Below the pieces are notes generated by a model. It saw only the letters and a program-made list of their open reading frames with translations, was not told where the DNA came from and searched no databases. This document shows, piece after piece, positions 22,701 to 30,152 of a stretch of DNA of 64,000 nt; position 1 is the first letter of the stretch, and every line of letters begins with the position of its first letter. The stretch is taken from positions 186,001 to 250,000 of the forward strand of contig JAVYIG010000643.1 in the NCBI GenBank assembly GCA_035222895.1, given 5' to 3'. The position numbers and the translations under genes were made by a program. The DNA comes from Strongylocentrotus droebachiensis (Eukaryota > Echinodermata > Echinoidea > Camarodonta > Strongylocentrotidae).

Positions 22701-25004
22701 ATTTGTTTTTCAAGTTCACACAATTTCTTGTCTAATGAAAATTTATCATTTTTCCTATCGAGTGCTTTTGTTCTACATAATTGATTCAAATGAATTTTAA
22801 CAAAGGCTAGGGTGATGCAATCTTCGTGCATGACCGATACATTTTGAGTTATTCAGGACCATGTCTTATATAGAGTTGCGATCAATCTAGTAGATCAATA
22901 GCAAGTCTTCCAACCAATCACAAGTTTGCAGTCTCCTATCTCGTTTATACAATTATTATAGTTGTGATAGATACCAATCGCAAATAAGTTGTGATTAATA
23001 ATTATCAACTCTTCATAACAAAGGGCCTAGCTGTCTTTTAAACTGTTTTTGTGTGTGTCTGTGTTTGTCTGCCTCTTTCTCTCTTTCTCTCTCTCTCTCT
23101 TTCTCTCATTCTTTCTCTTTCTCTTTTTTTCCGCCGATTCATTAATTAATTTCAATGTTTAATTTGTTTAAGTTGAAAATAGCTTCTTCTACAGAACAAG
23201 TAATTTTTGTCGGATTAAGTAGTAAGAACTGATTTACCTTTTTATTTCTTCGAAGCAGGGATCATTCTTCAAAATAATGTCCGAACATACCGGACGAGCA
23301 AACAAAAGACAAAATTATCACAGTTTCATAATCGTTTAAAGTCCAAACATTATCTCAAAAGAAAAACAAAAAGGGAGGTTCAAACTTTTGGAAAGAACTT
23401 AACATTGGAGGAAAAAAAAATCTGTGAAAATTGGGCTTTTCATCTCAAATATAGTTAATTTTTGTAGTTTGGGTACTCCGGTGTCATGTATTTTTCATAC
23501 TTGTACCGCGTTTATCTCTCTCTCTCTCTCTTTCTCTCTCTTCCACCTTTTCTCTATTTCTCCCATTTTACTCCTCTATTCTTGAACCTATCTCTCCATG
23601 TGTTGAGTAGTTATCCTCATACCATTTGGACGTGTGTGTGTACATCCATGTAAAAAAATAGTAGCACTAATTTCAACAACGACGATACTAATAATGATGA
23701 TAATGATAACAATGATAATAATTACTATTACTATTATGATAATAATAATGATTGTAATATGAAAGTAATTACAAATGATGACAATGATAATAATAATTGT
23801 AATAATAAATAATAATGATAACAATGATAATTTGGGTTTTTCTGCTAGTTTGAGGCCAATGTATTTTCATTTCTTTGTTTTTTAGAAGCGTAGATATATG
23901 ATTTGGAAATGAAAATCTTTTAATCCAACTTTACACCATATTATACTCTTGATAGCATCTGAAAATTGTCAACAGCAGTATGAAAATTGAGTTGTTTTAA
24001 GTTCAGACGAATGAGGAACCACTAGAGTATGCTGATAAAAGAAAAAACTGTCTCACACGAAAACAAAATTAAAAATAGGTATGTCGTCATAATGTTGAAA
24101 TAACCCGAATGTGGAATAGTCATGAACTCGGCGCATGATATCTGATTCCTCCAATCAGCTCCAATAAGCCTATTCAAGCGAAAAGTATGAATCATGTTCG
24201 CCATTTTATTTTCATGAGAGGCACGAGATGTATGATCTGATTCATTAATAATATATCTGTATCGTTCAGTTTGCTAAAAAATAAATTGTATATTAAAACA
24301 TGCAGAAAGTACATCAACTGGATGTCTTTTTTAAAAGTTTTTTTGTTGTTTTGTTGCTTATTTTTGTTATCTAATTTCAAATCAACGATGGACCGATTTT
24401 GAAAGATATAAAGTAAATCGTCAAAGACGTAAAACTTAAATCCAATAGACTTTTAACTTTAAATATTTCAGGGACATAAGATTTAAGTCTTAGGATAAAC
24501 CTACTTTTAAATCCACATGTTTTGTCACTGAATACGTTCCGCCTTTGATTTATCATATACATCCTTGTGACCTAAAAAAACCAATCCCATAAATTAAAAG
24601 AGTAGATATTGATATAATCCTTTGTATTGAAAAACGAAATTGAGATATATAGTGTGTGTGGAAATGAGTGAACTAACCTGTGAGCAGTTATTGACGCGGT
24701 TTTCACAGCCAACCCTTGAAAAGAGAGTTGAGACCAAAATGGCGACTTGTGTGGAAGTGAAGTTCTGGTCGTGGTTTTCCTCAAAATCTCCCAAAACTCG
24801 TTGCGCAGTTATTTCCTGATCCAAGAGAAAATTTCCAACAACTGCAAAATATTCCTCTTCCAAGCCTCCATCGTGGTCATGGTCGTGGTCGTGGTCCTGT
24901 CGTCGATGTCGACGAAGCACCTCTTCCGAAGAAGACAGCGAAAGTGATTGGAGGAAAAGTAGAGCAAGTATGCCCACGACACTAAAACGCGCTGACGACG
25001 CCAT
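741..25004 (-). CDS. SLC39A4/12-like: ZIP4/ZIP12-like zinc transporter, 5' seven coding exons (3' part beyond the window)
   Basis: Spliced gene, join of 25004-24678, 5004-4612, 4023-3816, 3557-3331, 2570-2396, 1672-1503 and 893-741; all junctions are GT-AG and the phases agree, giving about 551 codons. The start is the ATG at 25004, followed by a signal peptide (about residues 1-26). Residues about 30-443 are an extracellular domain with a His/Asp-rich segment; residues 445-468, 474-500 and about 527-545 are membrane segments. The TGDAVLHLIPQ motif and the following AVGLHAHD with a His-rich loop match the ZIP4/ZIP12 branch of the LIV-1 subfamily, which moves Zn2+ into the cytosol. The HEXPHE-type metal site and the last membrane segments must lie left of position 1. 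Intron 1 is 19.7 kb and packed with transposons. Whether the gene is closer to ZIP4 or ZIP12 cannot be settled here. Confidence 0.88.
1503..1672 (-). CDS. SLC39A4/12-like: ZIP exon 6: membrane segments 1 and 2
   Basis: 170 nt between the acceptor TTTCAG (ending 1673) and the donor CAG/GTGAAG (GT at 1502-1501). It encodes WGYSNLAVLIISLLAVLGAA (segment 1) and an AVATLTGDAVLHLIPQ segment, the diagnostic TGDA(V/L)LHL(I/L)P signature of ZIP4/ZIP12-type carriers. Exit phase 0 joins it cleanly to the next exon. Confidence 0.9.
2084..2378. mobile_element. Foldback MITE in ZIP intron 5
   Basis: The left end GCTTACTTCGAATCATCG and the reverse complement of the right end GCTTACTTCGACCCATCG pair over about 65 bases (arms diverged), leaving a 165-base centre with no coding. 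It stops 16 bases from the exon 5 donor. Confidence 0.65.
2396..2570 (-). CDS. SLC39A4/12-like: ZIP exon 5: pre-membrane (PAL-motif type) domain
   Basis: 175 nt, phase 0 in (CAG/ACTTGC) and phase 1 out (GAGA/GTAAGT). It encodes TCYTGEQLLDIHGVDHEAGM followed by SEAQYTSMLPSLIQQILSGVC, which fits the conserved helix before the first membrane segment of ZIP4/ZIP12, where a PAL motif is usual; here it reads PSL. The residues after it are acidic (DQDDHEEP). A foldback MITE ends at 2378, only 16 bases from the donor. Confidence 0.84.
3096..3292 (+). mobile_element. Dispersed short TIR repeat, family A, copy 1
   Basis: A 190-base repeat recognised by CTGCACTAG(T)TTGGCCAG at one end, GGTGGTTATCTCATCAAATC in the middle and GGGCGCAAGTAGCTATAAG near the other end. 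Four more copies are in the window. The termini (TTAAAGC...CTGCACTA) are inverted and short. Confidence 0.75.
3331..3557 (-). CDS. SLC39A4/12-like: ZIP exon 4: His/Asp-rich metal-binding loop
   Basis: 227 nt, phase 1 in (acceptor TTTTAG/AATTCG at 3558-3559) and phase 0 out (GCT/GTAAGT). It starts EFEHLLSELG, then a run of Asp and His (DEHDDHDDDADDDGDD...), an Arg-rich stretch and another HDHG. Such histidine-rich loops in LIV-1 transporters bind Zn2+ and help sense it. The plus strand is also open here, but that is a shadow of this low-complexity coding. Confidence 0.8.
3816..4023 (-). CDS. SLC39A4/12-like: ZIP exon 3: ectodomain module
   Basis: 208 nt, enters in phase 0 (TGT codon after an AG acceptor at 4024-4025) and leaves in phase 1 (GAAG/GTGACC). 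It encodes CFDVESVF, VDDHEAG and a helix ending in LLKGYC. This pattern is close to exon 5, which carries VDHEAG and ends in ILSGVC, so the two look like duplicated modules. Confidence 0.82.
4612..5004 (-). CDS. SLC39A4/12-like: ZIP exon 2: ectodomain module with Pro-rich tail
   Basis: 131 codons, phase 0 at both ends (acceptor CAG at 5005-5007, donor GT at 4611-4610). It begins with Cys and contains FSEDVFHEATPLLLYAT...VCA, the same helix pattern as the pre-membrane domain of ZIP4/ZIP12. It ends in a PRPRPRPAPAPAPAP tract encoded by an extremely GC-rich run (about 4645-4700). Two N-glycosylation sequons (NAT, NYT) are visible. The Pro tract probably acts as a flexible linker; that is inference. 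Confidence 0.82.
5277..6845. mobile_element. 1.57-kb inverted-repeat element in ZIP intron 1
   Basis: The ends TAGTTATAGCAGTGAGACCG and (reverse complement) TAGTTATAAAAGTGAGACCG lead into matching arms of about 115 bases containing ACACGAATATTTTCGTAC. Inside, a ~90-base segment at 5463-5553 is directly repeated at 6042-6131. No transposase-like frame was seen. Confidence 0.65.
5848..5925. repeat. TTACGGCG minisatellite
   Basis: About nine degenerate units of (T)TACGGCG(T) spaced 8-11 bases, inside the 5277-6845 element. Confidence 0.6.
7686..7733. repeat. (TC)n microsatellite
   Basis: Almost pure CT dinucleotides in ZIP intron 1. The rest of 6850-8050 holds no supported gene. Confidence 0.9.
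8050..8253 (-). mobile_element. tRNA-derived SINE
   Basis: On the minus strand an A box (GTGGTCTAGTGGATAC, about 8230-8250) and a B box (GGTTCGAGTCCCG, about 8188-8203) have tRNA spacing. They are followed by a non-tRNA body with GGGTACCCGGTAGAAAG and a tail near 8050. The head is pseudo-tRNA: its 3' acceptor arm does not pair, so this is a retroposon rather than a tRNA gene. Confidence 0.7.
8540..8890. repeat. 48-bp minisatellite of palindromic GCACCCTT units
   Basis: GAGCACCCTTAAAAAGG recurs at 8622, 8670, 8717 and 8765 (47-48 base steps). Each unit contains a second half-unit GTGCACCCTTTAAAGGTTCC. Degenerate half-units of about 24 bases extend to both sides. A short version of the array is at the other end of the element (15105-15210). 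Confidence 0.85.
8891..10771. other. Interior of the TIR element, no gene seen
   Basis: AT-rich sequence with many stops in all frames. The only structure seen is a 25-base duplication GCACATTTATGGCAATGTTA around 10160-10210. Confidence 0.5.
10772..11390. mobile_element. 620-bp foldback MITE
   Basis: The ends TAAAGGGAATTTCCACCCTA and (reverse complement) TTAAAGGAAAATTCCACCCT begin arms of about 270 bases that stay recognisable to the centre: CACCGGCTCAGTGACGTAAT against its partner near 11245-11270, and AGCTCAAACCTTGAG near the middle. Arms have diverged, so it is an older copy. Confidence 0.75.
12131..13026 (-). pseudogene. Possible exons of an unnamed conserved gene family inside the TIR element
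   Basis: Two splice-bounded minus-strand segments are open and join in phase 0: 13026-12934 (SPKIHYQEVTRALTMKYPIL...STGY, donor TAT/GTACAG) and 12307-12131 (DTWRESQSTAYHG...IGTINDKMKITRQHR, acceptor AAAG/GATACA). The joined pattern (EVTxAL..KYPxL, GYDTW, KMKxxR) resembles an unnamed animal family often found beside SAM domains; I give no function. A third open piece, LVKELERVYKRLAVAPTLQN, is at about 11770-11700. In-frame stops end the second and third pieces, so this is a fragment or degraded gene. Confidence 0.35.
12462..12650 (+). mobile_element. Family A repeat, copy 2
   Basis: Same order of motifs as the copy at 3096, about 85-90% identical by eye. It lies inside the 8512-15231 element between two possible exons. 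Confidence 0.75.
13370..13384. repeat. Direct repeat CTACAACACAGCTAG (left flank of the palindrome)
   Basis: 15 bases identical to 14290-14304, directly abutting the palindromic element on either side; best read as a target-site duplication. Confidence 0.75.
13385..14289. mobile_element. 905-bp near-perfect palindromic foldback element
   Basis: Arms 13385-13822 and 13852-14289 (438 bases each) are reverse complements with almost no mismatches (one seen, near 13660/14010), around a 29-base loop. The termini are ACCGAAAGCTTCAGTC on each arm. It is flanked by the exact 15-base direct repeat at 13370-13384 and 14290-14304, which supports insertion rather than an assembly hairpin. It has no long open frame. 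The near identity of the arms points to recent origin or to arm-to-arm gene conversion. Confidence 0.85.
14290..14304. repeat. Direct repeat CTACAACACAGCTAG (right flank of the palindrome)
   Basis: Second copy of the putative 15-base target-site duplication. Confidence 0.75.
15512..16400 (-). pseudogene. C-terminal fragments of the L1-type LINE ORF2
   Basis: Two pieces: 16400-16107 (YKGWYDSGLVFLGDLFTRDG) and 15943-15512 (LPVRSNLFKWGISNDDVCPT then HAFIEC), the pattern of the zf-RVT-like C-terminal domain of L1/Tx1 elements. A frameshift separates them. Confidence 0.7.
16435..16973 (-). mobile_element. TTAA-flanked MITE (T2/Kolobok-like), type 1 copy 1
   Basis: Bounded by TTAA at 16435-16438 and 16970-16973 with inverted ends TTAAAGGTACTATGTCCC of about 26 bases. 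TTAAAGG ends with a TTAA duplication are the hallmark of T2/Kolobok-type elements. It splits the L1-type LINE. A 94-codon open frame on the minus strand (16867-16583) is shared with the second copy. Confidence 0.8.
17095..17199. mobile_element. Small hairpin insertion in the L1-type LINE
   Basis: Arms start GTGTCGATC and share ATACCTATT and CAGGGGGGG in inverted order, with a poly-G/poly-C loop. LINE coding resumes on both sides. Confidence 0.55.
17463..18053 (-). pseudogene. RT palm fragment of the L1-type LINE
   Basis: 196 open codons containing the RT motif GIRQGFPLSALLF, the catalytic YADD (about 17864-17853) and PTRHLGHYI with the thumb start. The upstream frame is lost through a deletion near 18030. 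Confidence 0.75.
18077..18586. mobile_element. TTAA-flanked MITE, type 2
   Basis: TTAA at 18077-18080 and 18583-18586 with inverted ends TTAAAGGTAATACAAAGTTT (one mismatch in 23). It interrupts the LINE protein exactly between DMQFL and NSCLEK. The inside contains CCGGTGCTCCCGG but no long frame. Confidence 0.8.
18610..22410 (-). mobile_element. CR1/Jockey-group LINE nested in the L1-type LINE, degraded
   Basis: In order on the minus strand: endonuclease part (22393-21845, NIASLLKNIDELRS, FNETRLDGS, GGGVAIYI), endonuclease/linker (21842-21067), RT fingers (21046-20678, NYRPISLLPCISKILEK), palm (20141-19959, AVFIDLHKAFDMVNHELLL), YADD at 19812-19801 and thumb (19752-19052). Frameshifts separate the pieces. 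The 3' end carries AATAAA and a (CAAA)n tail at about 18635-18610. A type 1 MITE sits at 20219-20681. Insertion into the older LINE is shown by L1-type coding on both flanks. Confidence 0.8.
20219..20681 (+). mobile_element. TTAA-flanked MITE (T2/Kolobok-like), type 1 copy 2
   Basis: Same family as 16435-16973 but inverted, bounded by TTAA at 20219-20222 and 20678-20681. It is 463 bases, shorter by an internal deletion. It interrupts the CR1-like RT between fingers and palm. Confidence 0.8.
22410..22835 (-). pseudogene. N-terminal remnant of the L1-type LINE upstream of the nested LINE
   Basis: Minus-strand frames read LDRKNDKFSLDKKLCELEKQ, then ARIKCMEEGGKSTKYFWGLE and EEVVKYYSNLYKK, the linker between endonuclease and RT in L1-type ORF2 (the pattern x-EEGE-K-T-KYF-LE). 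A TAG breaks it. The LINE appears 5' truncated near 22835. Confidence 0.65.
23058..23835. repeat. Microsatellites: (CT)n at 23058-23120 and 23515-23560, AAT/ATG-rich 23660-23835
   Basis: Simple repeats in the 5' part of ZIP intron 1. The remaining sequence up to 24677 shows no supported gene. Confidence 0.8.
24678..25004 (-). CDS. SLC39A4/12-like: ZIP exon 1: signal peptide and first ectodomain module
   Basis: 109 codons from ATG 25004 to a phase-0 donor (CAG/GTTAGT) at 24677. It encodes a hydrophobic leader (VVGILALLFLQSLSLS), then an arginine pair region with an HDHDHDHDHD stretch likely to bind metal, then an acidic helical part ending in two cysteines (GCENRVNNC). An open frame continues upstream of the ATG but without another ATG, so MASSARF is the chosen start. 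Confidence 0.85.
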
Positions 25005-25054
25005 TACTGTTCTATGTTGTGGTTCGTTCAAAGTCGTCCCGTGTAAGTGCGCCG

Positions 25055-25144
25055 GTGTGCAAAAACTGCATGCGATATTATAGTACTGTGTGCAACGCCA
25101 AAGTGAGTTACTGCGGGGATACTGAATATCCCGTCATTGCACGC
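25055..25144. promoter_or_regulatory. Cluster of three metal-response-element-like cores upstream of the ZIP gene
   Basis: Three matches to the MTF-1 core TGCRCNC lie within 140 bases upstream of the ZIP start codon: 25055-25061 and 25088-25094 (both TGCACAC on the minus strand) and 25138-25144 (TGCACGC on the plus strand). About 0.1-0.2 would be expected by chance over this length. Zinc-responsive control by MTF-1 is known for metallothionein and several zinc transporter genes; its action here is inferred. Confidence 0.4.
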
Positions 25145-27068
25145 GCCACCGATCTTGGGTAGATAGGCCCATTGTTCCCCTATTGTTCATCTTCCCGTCT
25201 ATTCAAAGTCTATTCGAGTGACAATTCTTGCGTACACTGTCCTGCTTCACACAAAATTGCAAACGCGTATTAAACGTTGTTGAACTGAACTGGTTCGTTG
25301 ATTAACAAAAAAGGTATATTCAAACATGCCTGGCATCTATTAGAGCAGCCCGAACCCTTTCACAGTCCAAATGGTGGTTAGAAGGAATCACAGTAGGCCT
25401 ACACAGGGGTACTCCGTAGTAGTTGGATATGAGAAGGAAAGTTTTGCAGCGACACTCCTAACAAGAACAAAATACTCTAGTTAAAGGGATCCGGTAACTT
25501 TATCTTGACTTAGATCCTTTAAAACAATCCTGGATTTAGCTCATGCTGCAATGATAATTATAAACCTTTAGGTCAGTCAGAAACCGAATAACTTTTACAA
25601 GCCGATCGCCTGTCTCATTATCAAGATATTTATGAATGAAAATCGAAATCAATTTTTTGCGTTTGCCAAACGGTTTTCATAACACTACAGTCTATTGGGG
25701 AAAACGAGTATGGTAAAACCGGTCACTCAAAAGGTTTTTACTTTTTTGAGGCACTTCTTGATCAATTTGAAGCACAATTTCTTTTAGGGCTTCAATATAA
25801 CACCATATCACAGACCAATGGTGTCGATTTGTATCCATGGTTGGGGGGGGGGGGGTGATAGGTGTCAACATATTTTCGGCAATGGATCAAAGCAACCAGG
25901 TAGAAGCGTGTGGCAGGTTGCACCCTTCCCTTCCAAGTTATTAACTTTTTCAAGTCACCCTCAATAAAGATAACATTTTAGAGAATATAAGAGTGGTAAT
26001 AAAATTAATAACATGCTAAATGTTAGTCCAGACTCTTCCCTGCAGTGTAGGCCTCAAGCTACCAGACTGATATCATCTATTTTTAAACGAAATTTAGACA
26101 TTACCCCAACAAATCCAACGGTGAGGGATATCAACTTGTGAAAGTATTATGTTACCAGTGGGCAAATGCATTAATAAGCAACCAGGAAAGGTTCATGTAG
26201 ACAGAAAATTCTTTATTTCCTGGAGATAGAAACATACATTTTATGAATATTGATGTCTCCAAACAACATTCATCGTGAAAAACCCATTCCAATATTCTGT
26301 GTTAGGAGATCTCAAAAAAACATAGTTCTCATTAGTAAATGCTTTTGGTTCTTCATTTGACTCTCTTCCTTTCTTTAATTAAACCAACTGAATCCTCTCT
26401 GCGGGAATCTTAATTCAATGAAACAGAATATCACTGATGCAAAATTTGGTTCTTAAATGACAGAAAATTTCCACTCCTGATCTCATACAGACTGTACTCT
26501 GTTTCTTTTCTTCTTTTTTTTCCTTTTTTTTTCTTCTTTTTAAAAAAAAATATTTGTGTGTTTATTAAATTTTCAATCATATAAAAATTACATATTTACA
26601 AGTCATTGGTAATAATTAGACAAACAAAAATTTCTTAAAAACATAATATAAAACTTACGTTCCAACTACCAAACAACAAACTTCCATATCTCCTTCTTCA
26701 CCCAGATATACTTATCATACCAGATACGCTCTAAAATATAAGCATAATATTCCCCTAATGCCCTGACCAGAGCAATATTTTTTTCTTCAAAAACTATAAC
26801 CATCTTAGAAGGTGAATTATTATTGGTAGGGTGTTATAAACAAAACTTCAAACTTAATAACATTCTAACCTTCAAAAACACCTTAACTATATTATGCCTG
26901 TTACGTTTGAATACAATACATGATTATAGGCCTACATCAGCTTTTCAATGAAACAAAAATAAGTTGTGACATAATAATCTTTCTCCAAAATATCGAACTG
27001 GAGTATTCTGTTGTATTGCTTGTTTATGTACATACAAAGAGCTTATTTTCAAGAGGCACTAGATCCAT
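25145..27068. other. Intergenic, no gene seen
   Basis: 5' flank of the ZIP gene. A TTAAAGGGATCC end-like motif at 25483 has no partner found. A T-rich run lies at 26505-26545. No open frame is convincing. Confidence 0.5.
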
Positions 27069-28136
27069 GTGTGTAACTTAAAAAAGAACTCTTTGTTTAC
27101 CCGATTTTGTTCAGGTATACGTGTCTATGGCATTTATGGCATTTATGCAAATGTAGATTCATTATTGAATAAAAGAGATGAATTTAAATCAATCATTACT
27201 TTGTATAAACCACAAATAATTGGCATTACAGAAGTTAAGCCAAAGAATTTACGTTACAATGTTGAAGTAGCTGAAGTGAAGATAGATGGTTTCGATATTT
27301 TTCATAATCTCTACGAAAATGGCCGTGGGATTTGTTTGTATATATGTAAGAGCCTCAAAGCAGAGGCCTATACAAGTTTTTCTGTTAGTAGCTTCAAAGA
27401 AGCAGTTTTTGCCACAGTTGATTTTCAGGAAGGTGGTAAACTCCTTGTAGGTCTTTTTTATAGAAGTCCAAACGCAGATAACCGTGTAAATGATGGGTTG
27501 TGTGCACTTTTCCAAGAAGTGGGTCAGAGTACCTTTCAGGATGTTTTGTTAATTGGGGATTTTAATTTTCCAGACATAGACTGGGGATTAGAATCTTGTA
27601 CAAAGGGTGTAGAGCATCCAGCTCATAAATTTATTGAGAGCACTAAAGATGCTTTCCTAGTACAGCACCAAGTTCAGCCTACACGGCACCGTAGTGGCCA
27701 ATGTTCCAATGTCTTAGACTTGGTTTTCACAGCTAATGAACATGCTATTGCAGATATTACAACCTCTGCCAGTCTTGGCAGAAGTGATCATTATACATTG
27801 ATTTTTGACATGAAAATAAGAGGCCAAGGCGCCAAAACTGGAGAAACAAGATACATTTATGATAAAGCAGACTATGATGCAATGTATGATAAGATTATGG
27901 AAATTGATTGGAATAATGAATTTCGGGAGATGTCCATGGAAAAATCATGGTCTTTCTTCAAAACTACACTGTTAGACATCTTTAATCGTTATACACCAAA
28001 GAAAACACTAAACGTAGGTCAGAGGAAAAAACATTGGATGAACAGAGAGACTCTGGAAGTGGTTAGAGAAAAACATAGACATTTCAGAAAGTGGCAAGAG
28101 ATGAAAAGCGAAAAAAAATCGGGAAAAGTATTCTAG
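27069..28136 (+). pseudogene. LINE endonuclease (EEP) domain
   Basis: Contains YANVDSLLNKRDEF, PQIIGITEVKPKN (catalytic Glu), GGKLLVGLFYRSPN, the GDFNFPDIDW motif and LGRSDHYTLIFD (catalytic Asp-His). These mark an apurinic-like endonuclease that nicks target DNA for reverse transcription. The first ATG at 27069 is probably not the native start, since the element is 5' truncated. The frame ends at TAG 28134-28136 after the A-run shift. Confidence 0.85.
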
Positions 28137-28209
28137 TGCAGATATTGAACAGCAAAGACGTTGTTATAGTAGATCCAGCAACCAAGCAAGGTGGCAGTGT
28201 AGGAAGGCG

Positions 28210-30012
28210 GTGAGTTCATATGAGAAATATATAGCCTCAGGAGTTAAGAAGAATGCAAGAGCCTTCTGGTCATATGTAAACTCAAAAATAACAACAAGGG
28301 AAAGTGTCTGTAATTTAACCAAACCTGATGGGAGTAAAACGGAAACGGATCAGGAAAAGGCTGAGGTTTTGCAAGATTTCTTCTCTTCAGTTTTCACCCA
28401 GGAAGATTTACAAGATATTCCTCTCCCTTTAGATGTTGAATTTGACACTCAACTAGACGACATACAGATTACGTCAGGAGATGTGTTTGAATTACTGCGT
28501 AGACTTAAGCCTAATAAATCTCCGGGGCCTGACAAAATACATCCCCGTCTACTAAAAGAACTAGCAGATGTGTTAGCTCTACCGATTTCTTTGCTGTTCC
28601 AAAAGAGTCTTGAAAGTAAACAGTTACCCCAGGACTGGAAATCTGCAAATGTTACCCCAATTTTCAAGAAAGGTAACAAAAGTGATAGTAAAAATTATAG
28701 GCCAGTTAGTCTAACAAGCATTATTTGTAAAATGATGGAGAATCTTGTGCGTAAGCAATTGCTTGACCATCTTATGACGAATGATTTGATTTCAGTTCAC
28801 CAGCATGGGTTTGTAGTTAGTCGGTCTTGCATCACCAATCTTTTAGAAGTGTTGGACCAGTGGACACAGATTTTGGATGATGGAGGCACAGTAGATGCCA
28901 TATATTTGGACTTCATGAAGGCGTTCGATACGGTGCCTCACCACCGGCTGCTTCTCAAATTAGAATCGTATGGAGTTCGTGGGAATGTACTTGCATGGTT
29001 AGAGTCTTTTCTGAGTGGACGGCAGCAAAGAGTAGTGGTCAGAGGCAAGCAGTCTAAGTGGGGCAAAGTCCTGAGTGGAGTGCCGCAGGGCAGTGTGTTG
29101 GGTCCATGTTTATTTTTGCTATTTGTCAATGACCTTCCAAAAGTTGTCAACTCAAATATTTCGATGTTTGCAGACGACACAAAGTTGTATGTCCGTGCTG
29201 ATACTGCAGATTTAAGAAAACAACTTCAAGAGGATCTGTCACGGATGGAAGAATGGGCTGACAAATGGCAGCTTTGCTTTCATCCTGATAAGTGTACTGT
29301 TTTAAGGCTTGGGAAGTTACCGGCAGAAGCCTCTACAGACTATTGTATGAAAAAGGGGACAGACTCTGTAACACTATCTGTTACAAACGTAAAAAAGGAC
29401 CTAGGTGTCCTAGTAGATTCACAACTATCATTTAAAGATCACGTTTCCCAAACAGTTCTCAAAGCGAATCGAGTACTTGGAGTTATCCGTAGGACTTTTA
29501 GGTACCTCAATACTGATACTATGCCGTTTTTGTTTAAAGGCCTCGTTAGGCCCATTTTAGAATACGGACAAGCCGCATGGTCCCCATACAGATTAGGAGA
29601 ACAGAGAATGTTGGAAAGCGTACAAAGACGTGCAACAAAGATTATTCCTGGCCTTAGAAATTTAACATATCAGCAGCGCTTGACCAAACTCAAACTACCA
29701 ACTCTTGTTCACAGGCGTAAAAGGTGGGACATGATCGATGTGTATAAGTATGTGAATGGCTTGTACACTGTGCAAGAGATGCCCTTTAAGATGAGTACAG
29801 AAGATAGAACTCGAGGTCACTCTAGAAAACTTGAAAAGAAATATTCAAGGCTAGATATAAGAAAATACTTTTTTAGCAATAGAGTCGTGGAACTGTGGAA
29901 CGGTCTCCCAGAAAAAGTTGTGGCAGCTGGGTCGGTAAACTCTTTTAAGAATAGACTTGATAGTCACTGGTCAAAGAGTGTACCAGTAAGCTTTCTGTAT
30001 GAGCCGGTCTAG
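28210..30012 (+). pseudogene. LINE reverse transcriptase domain
   Basis: 600 codons with LKPNKSPGPDKIHPRLLKEL, NYRPVSLTSI, AIYLDFMKAFDTVPHHRLL, SGVPQGSVLGP and the catalytic MFADDTKLY (29167-29178), followed by thumb and a C-terminal region ending LYEPV. The frame is actually open from about 28115, joining the endonuclease part after the oligo-A shift. Confidence 0.87.
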
Positions 30013-30152
30013 GTGTTGTCTCTTGTCTCATGTTATCACACAACCTCCTCCCTCCACAAAATAGCAGTAATCACGGAAGAATCCTGGATCGATGAACAGG
30101 CTTAGACCTACAACATCGTGTATTAAAGTAAAGTAAGTAAAGTAAAGTATGG

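Larger units (their letters stand above)
27069..30152 (+). mobile_element. CR1-like LINE, 5' truncated, one frameshift
   Basis: Endonuclease and RT in the usual order, ending with a 3' tail of TAAAG units at about 30123-30152. Nearly the whole ORF2 is preserved. The first part (27069-28136) shifts frame at an 8-base A run near 28110 and the second part (28210-30012) continues in the +1 frame, otherwise open. This is a young copy needing only one base change to be open throughout; transposition competence is not shown. Confidence 0.88.
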
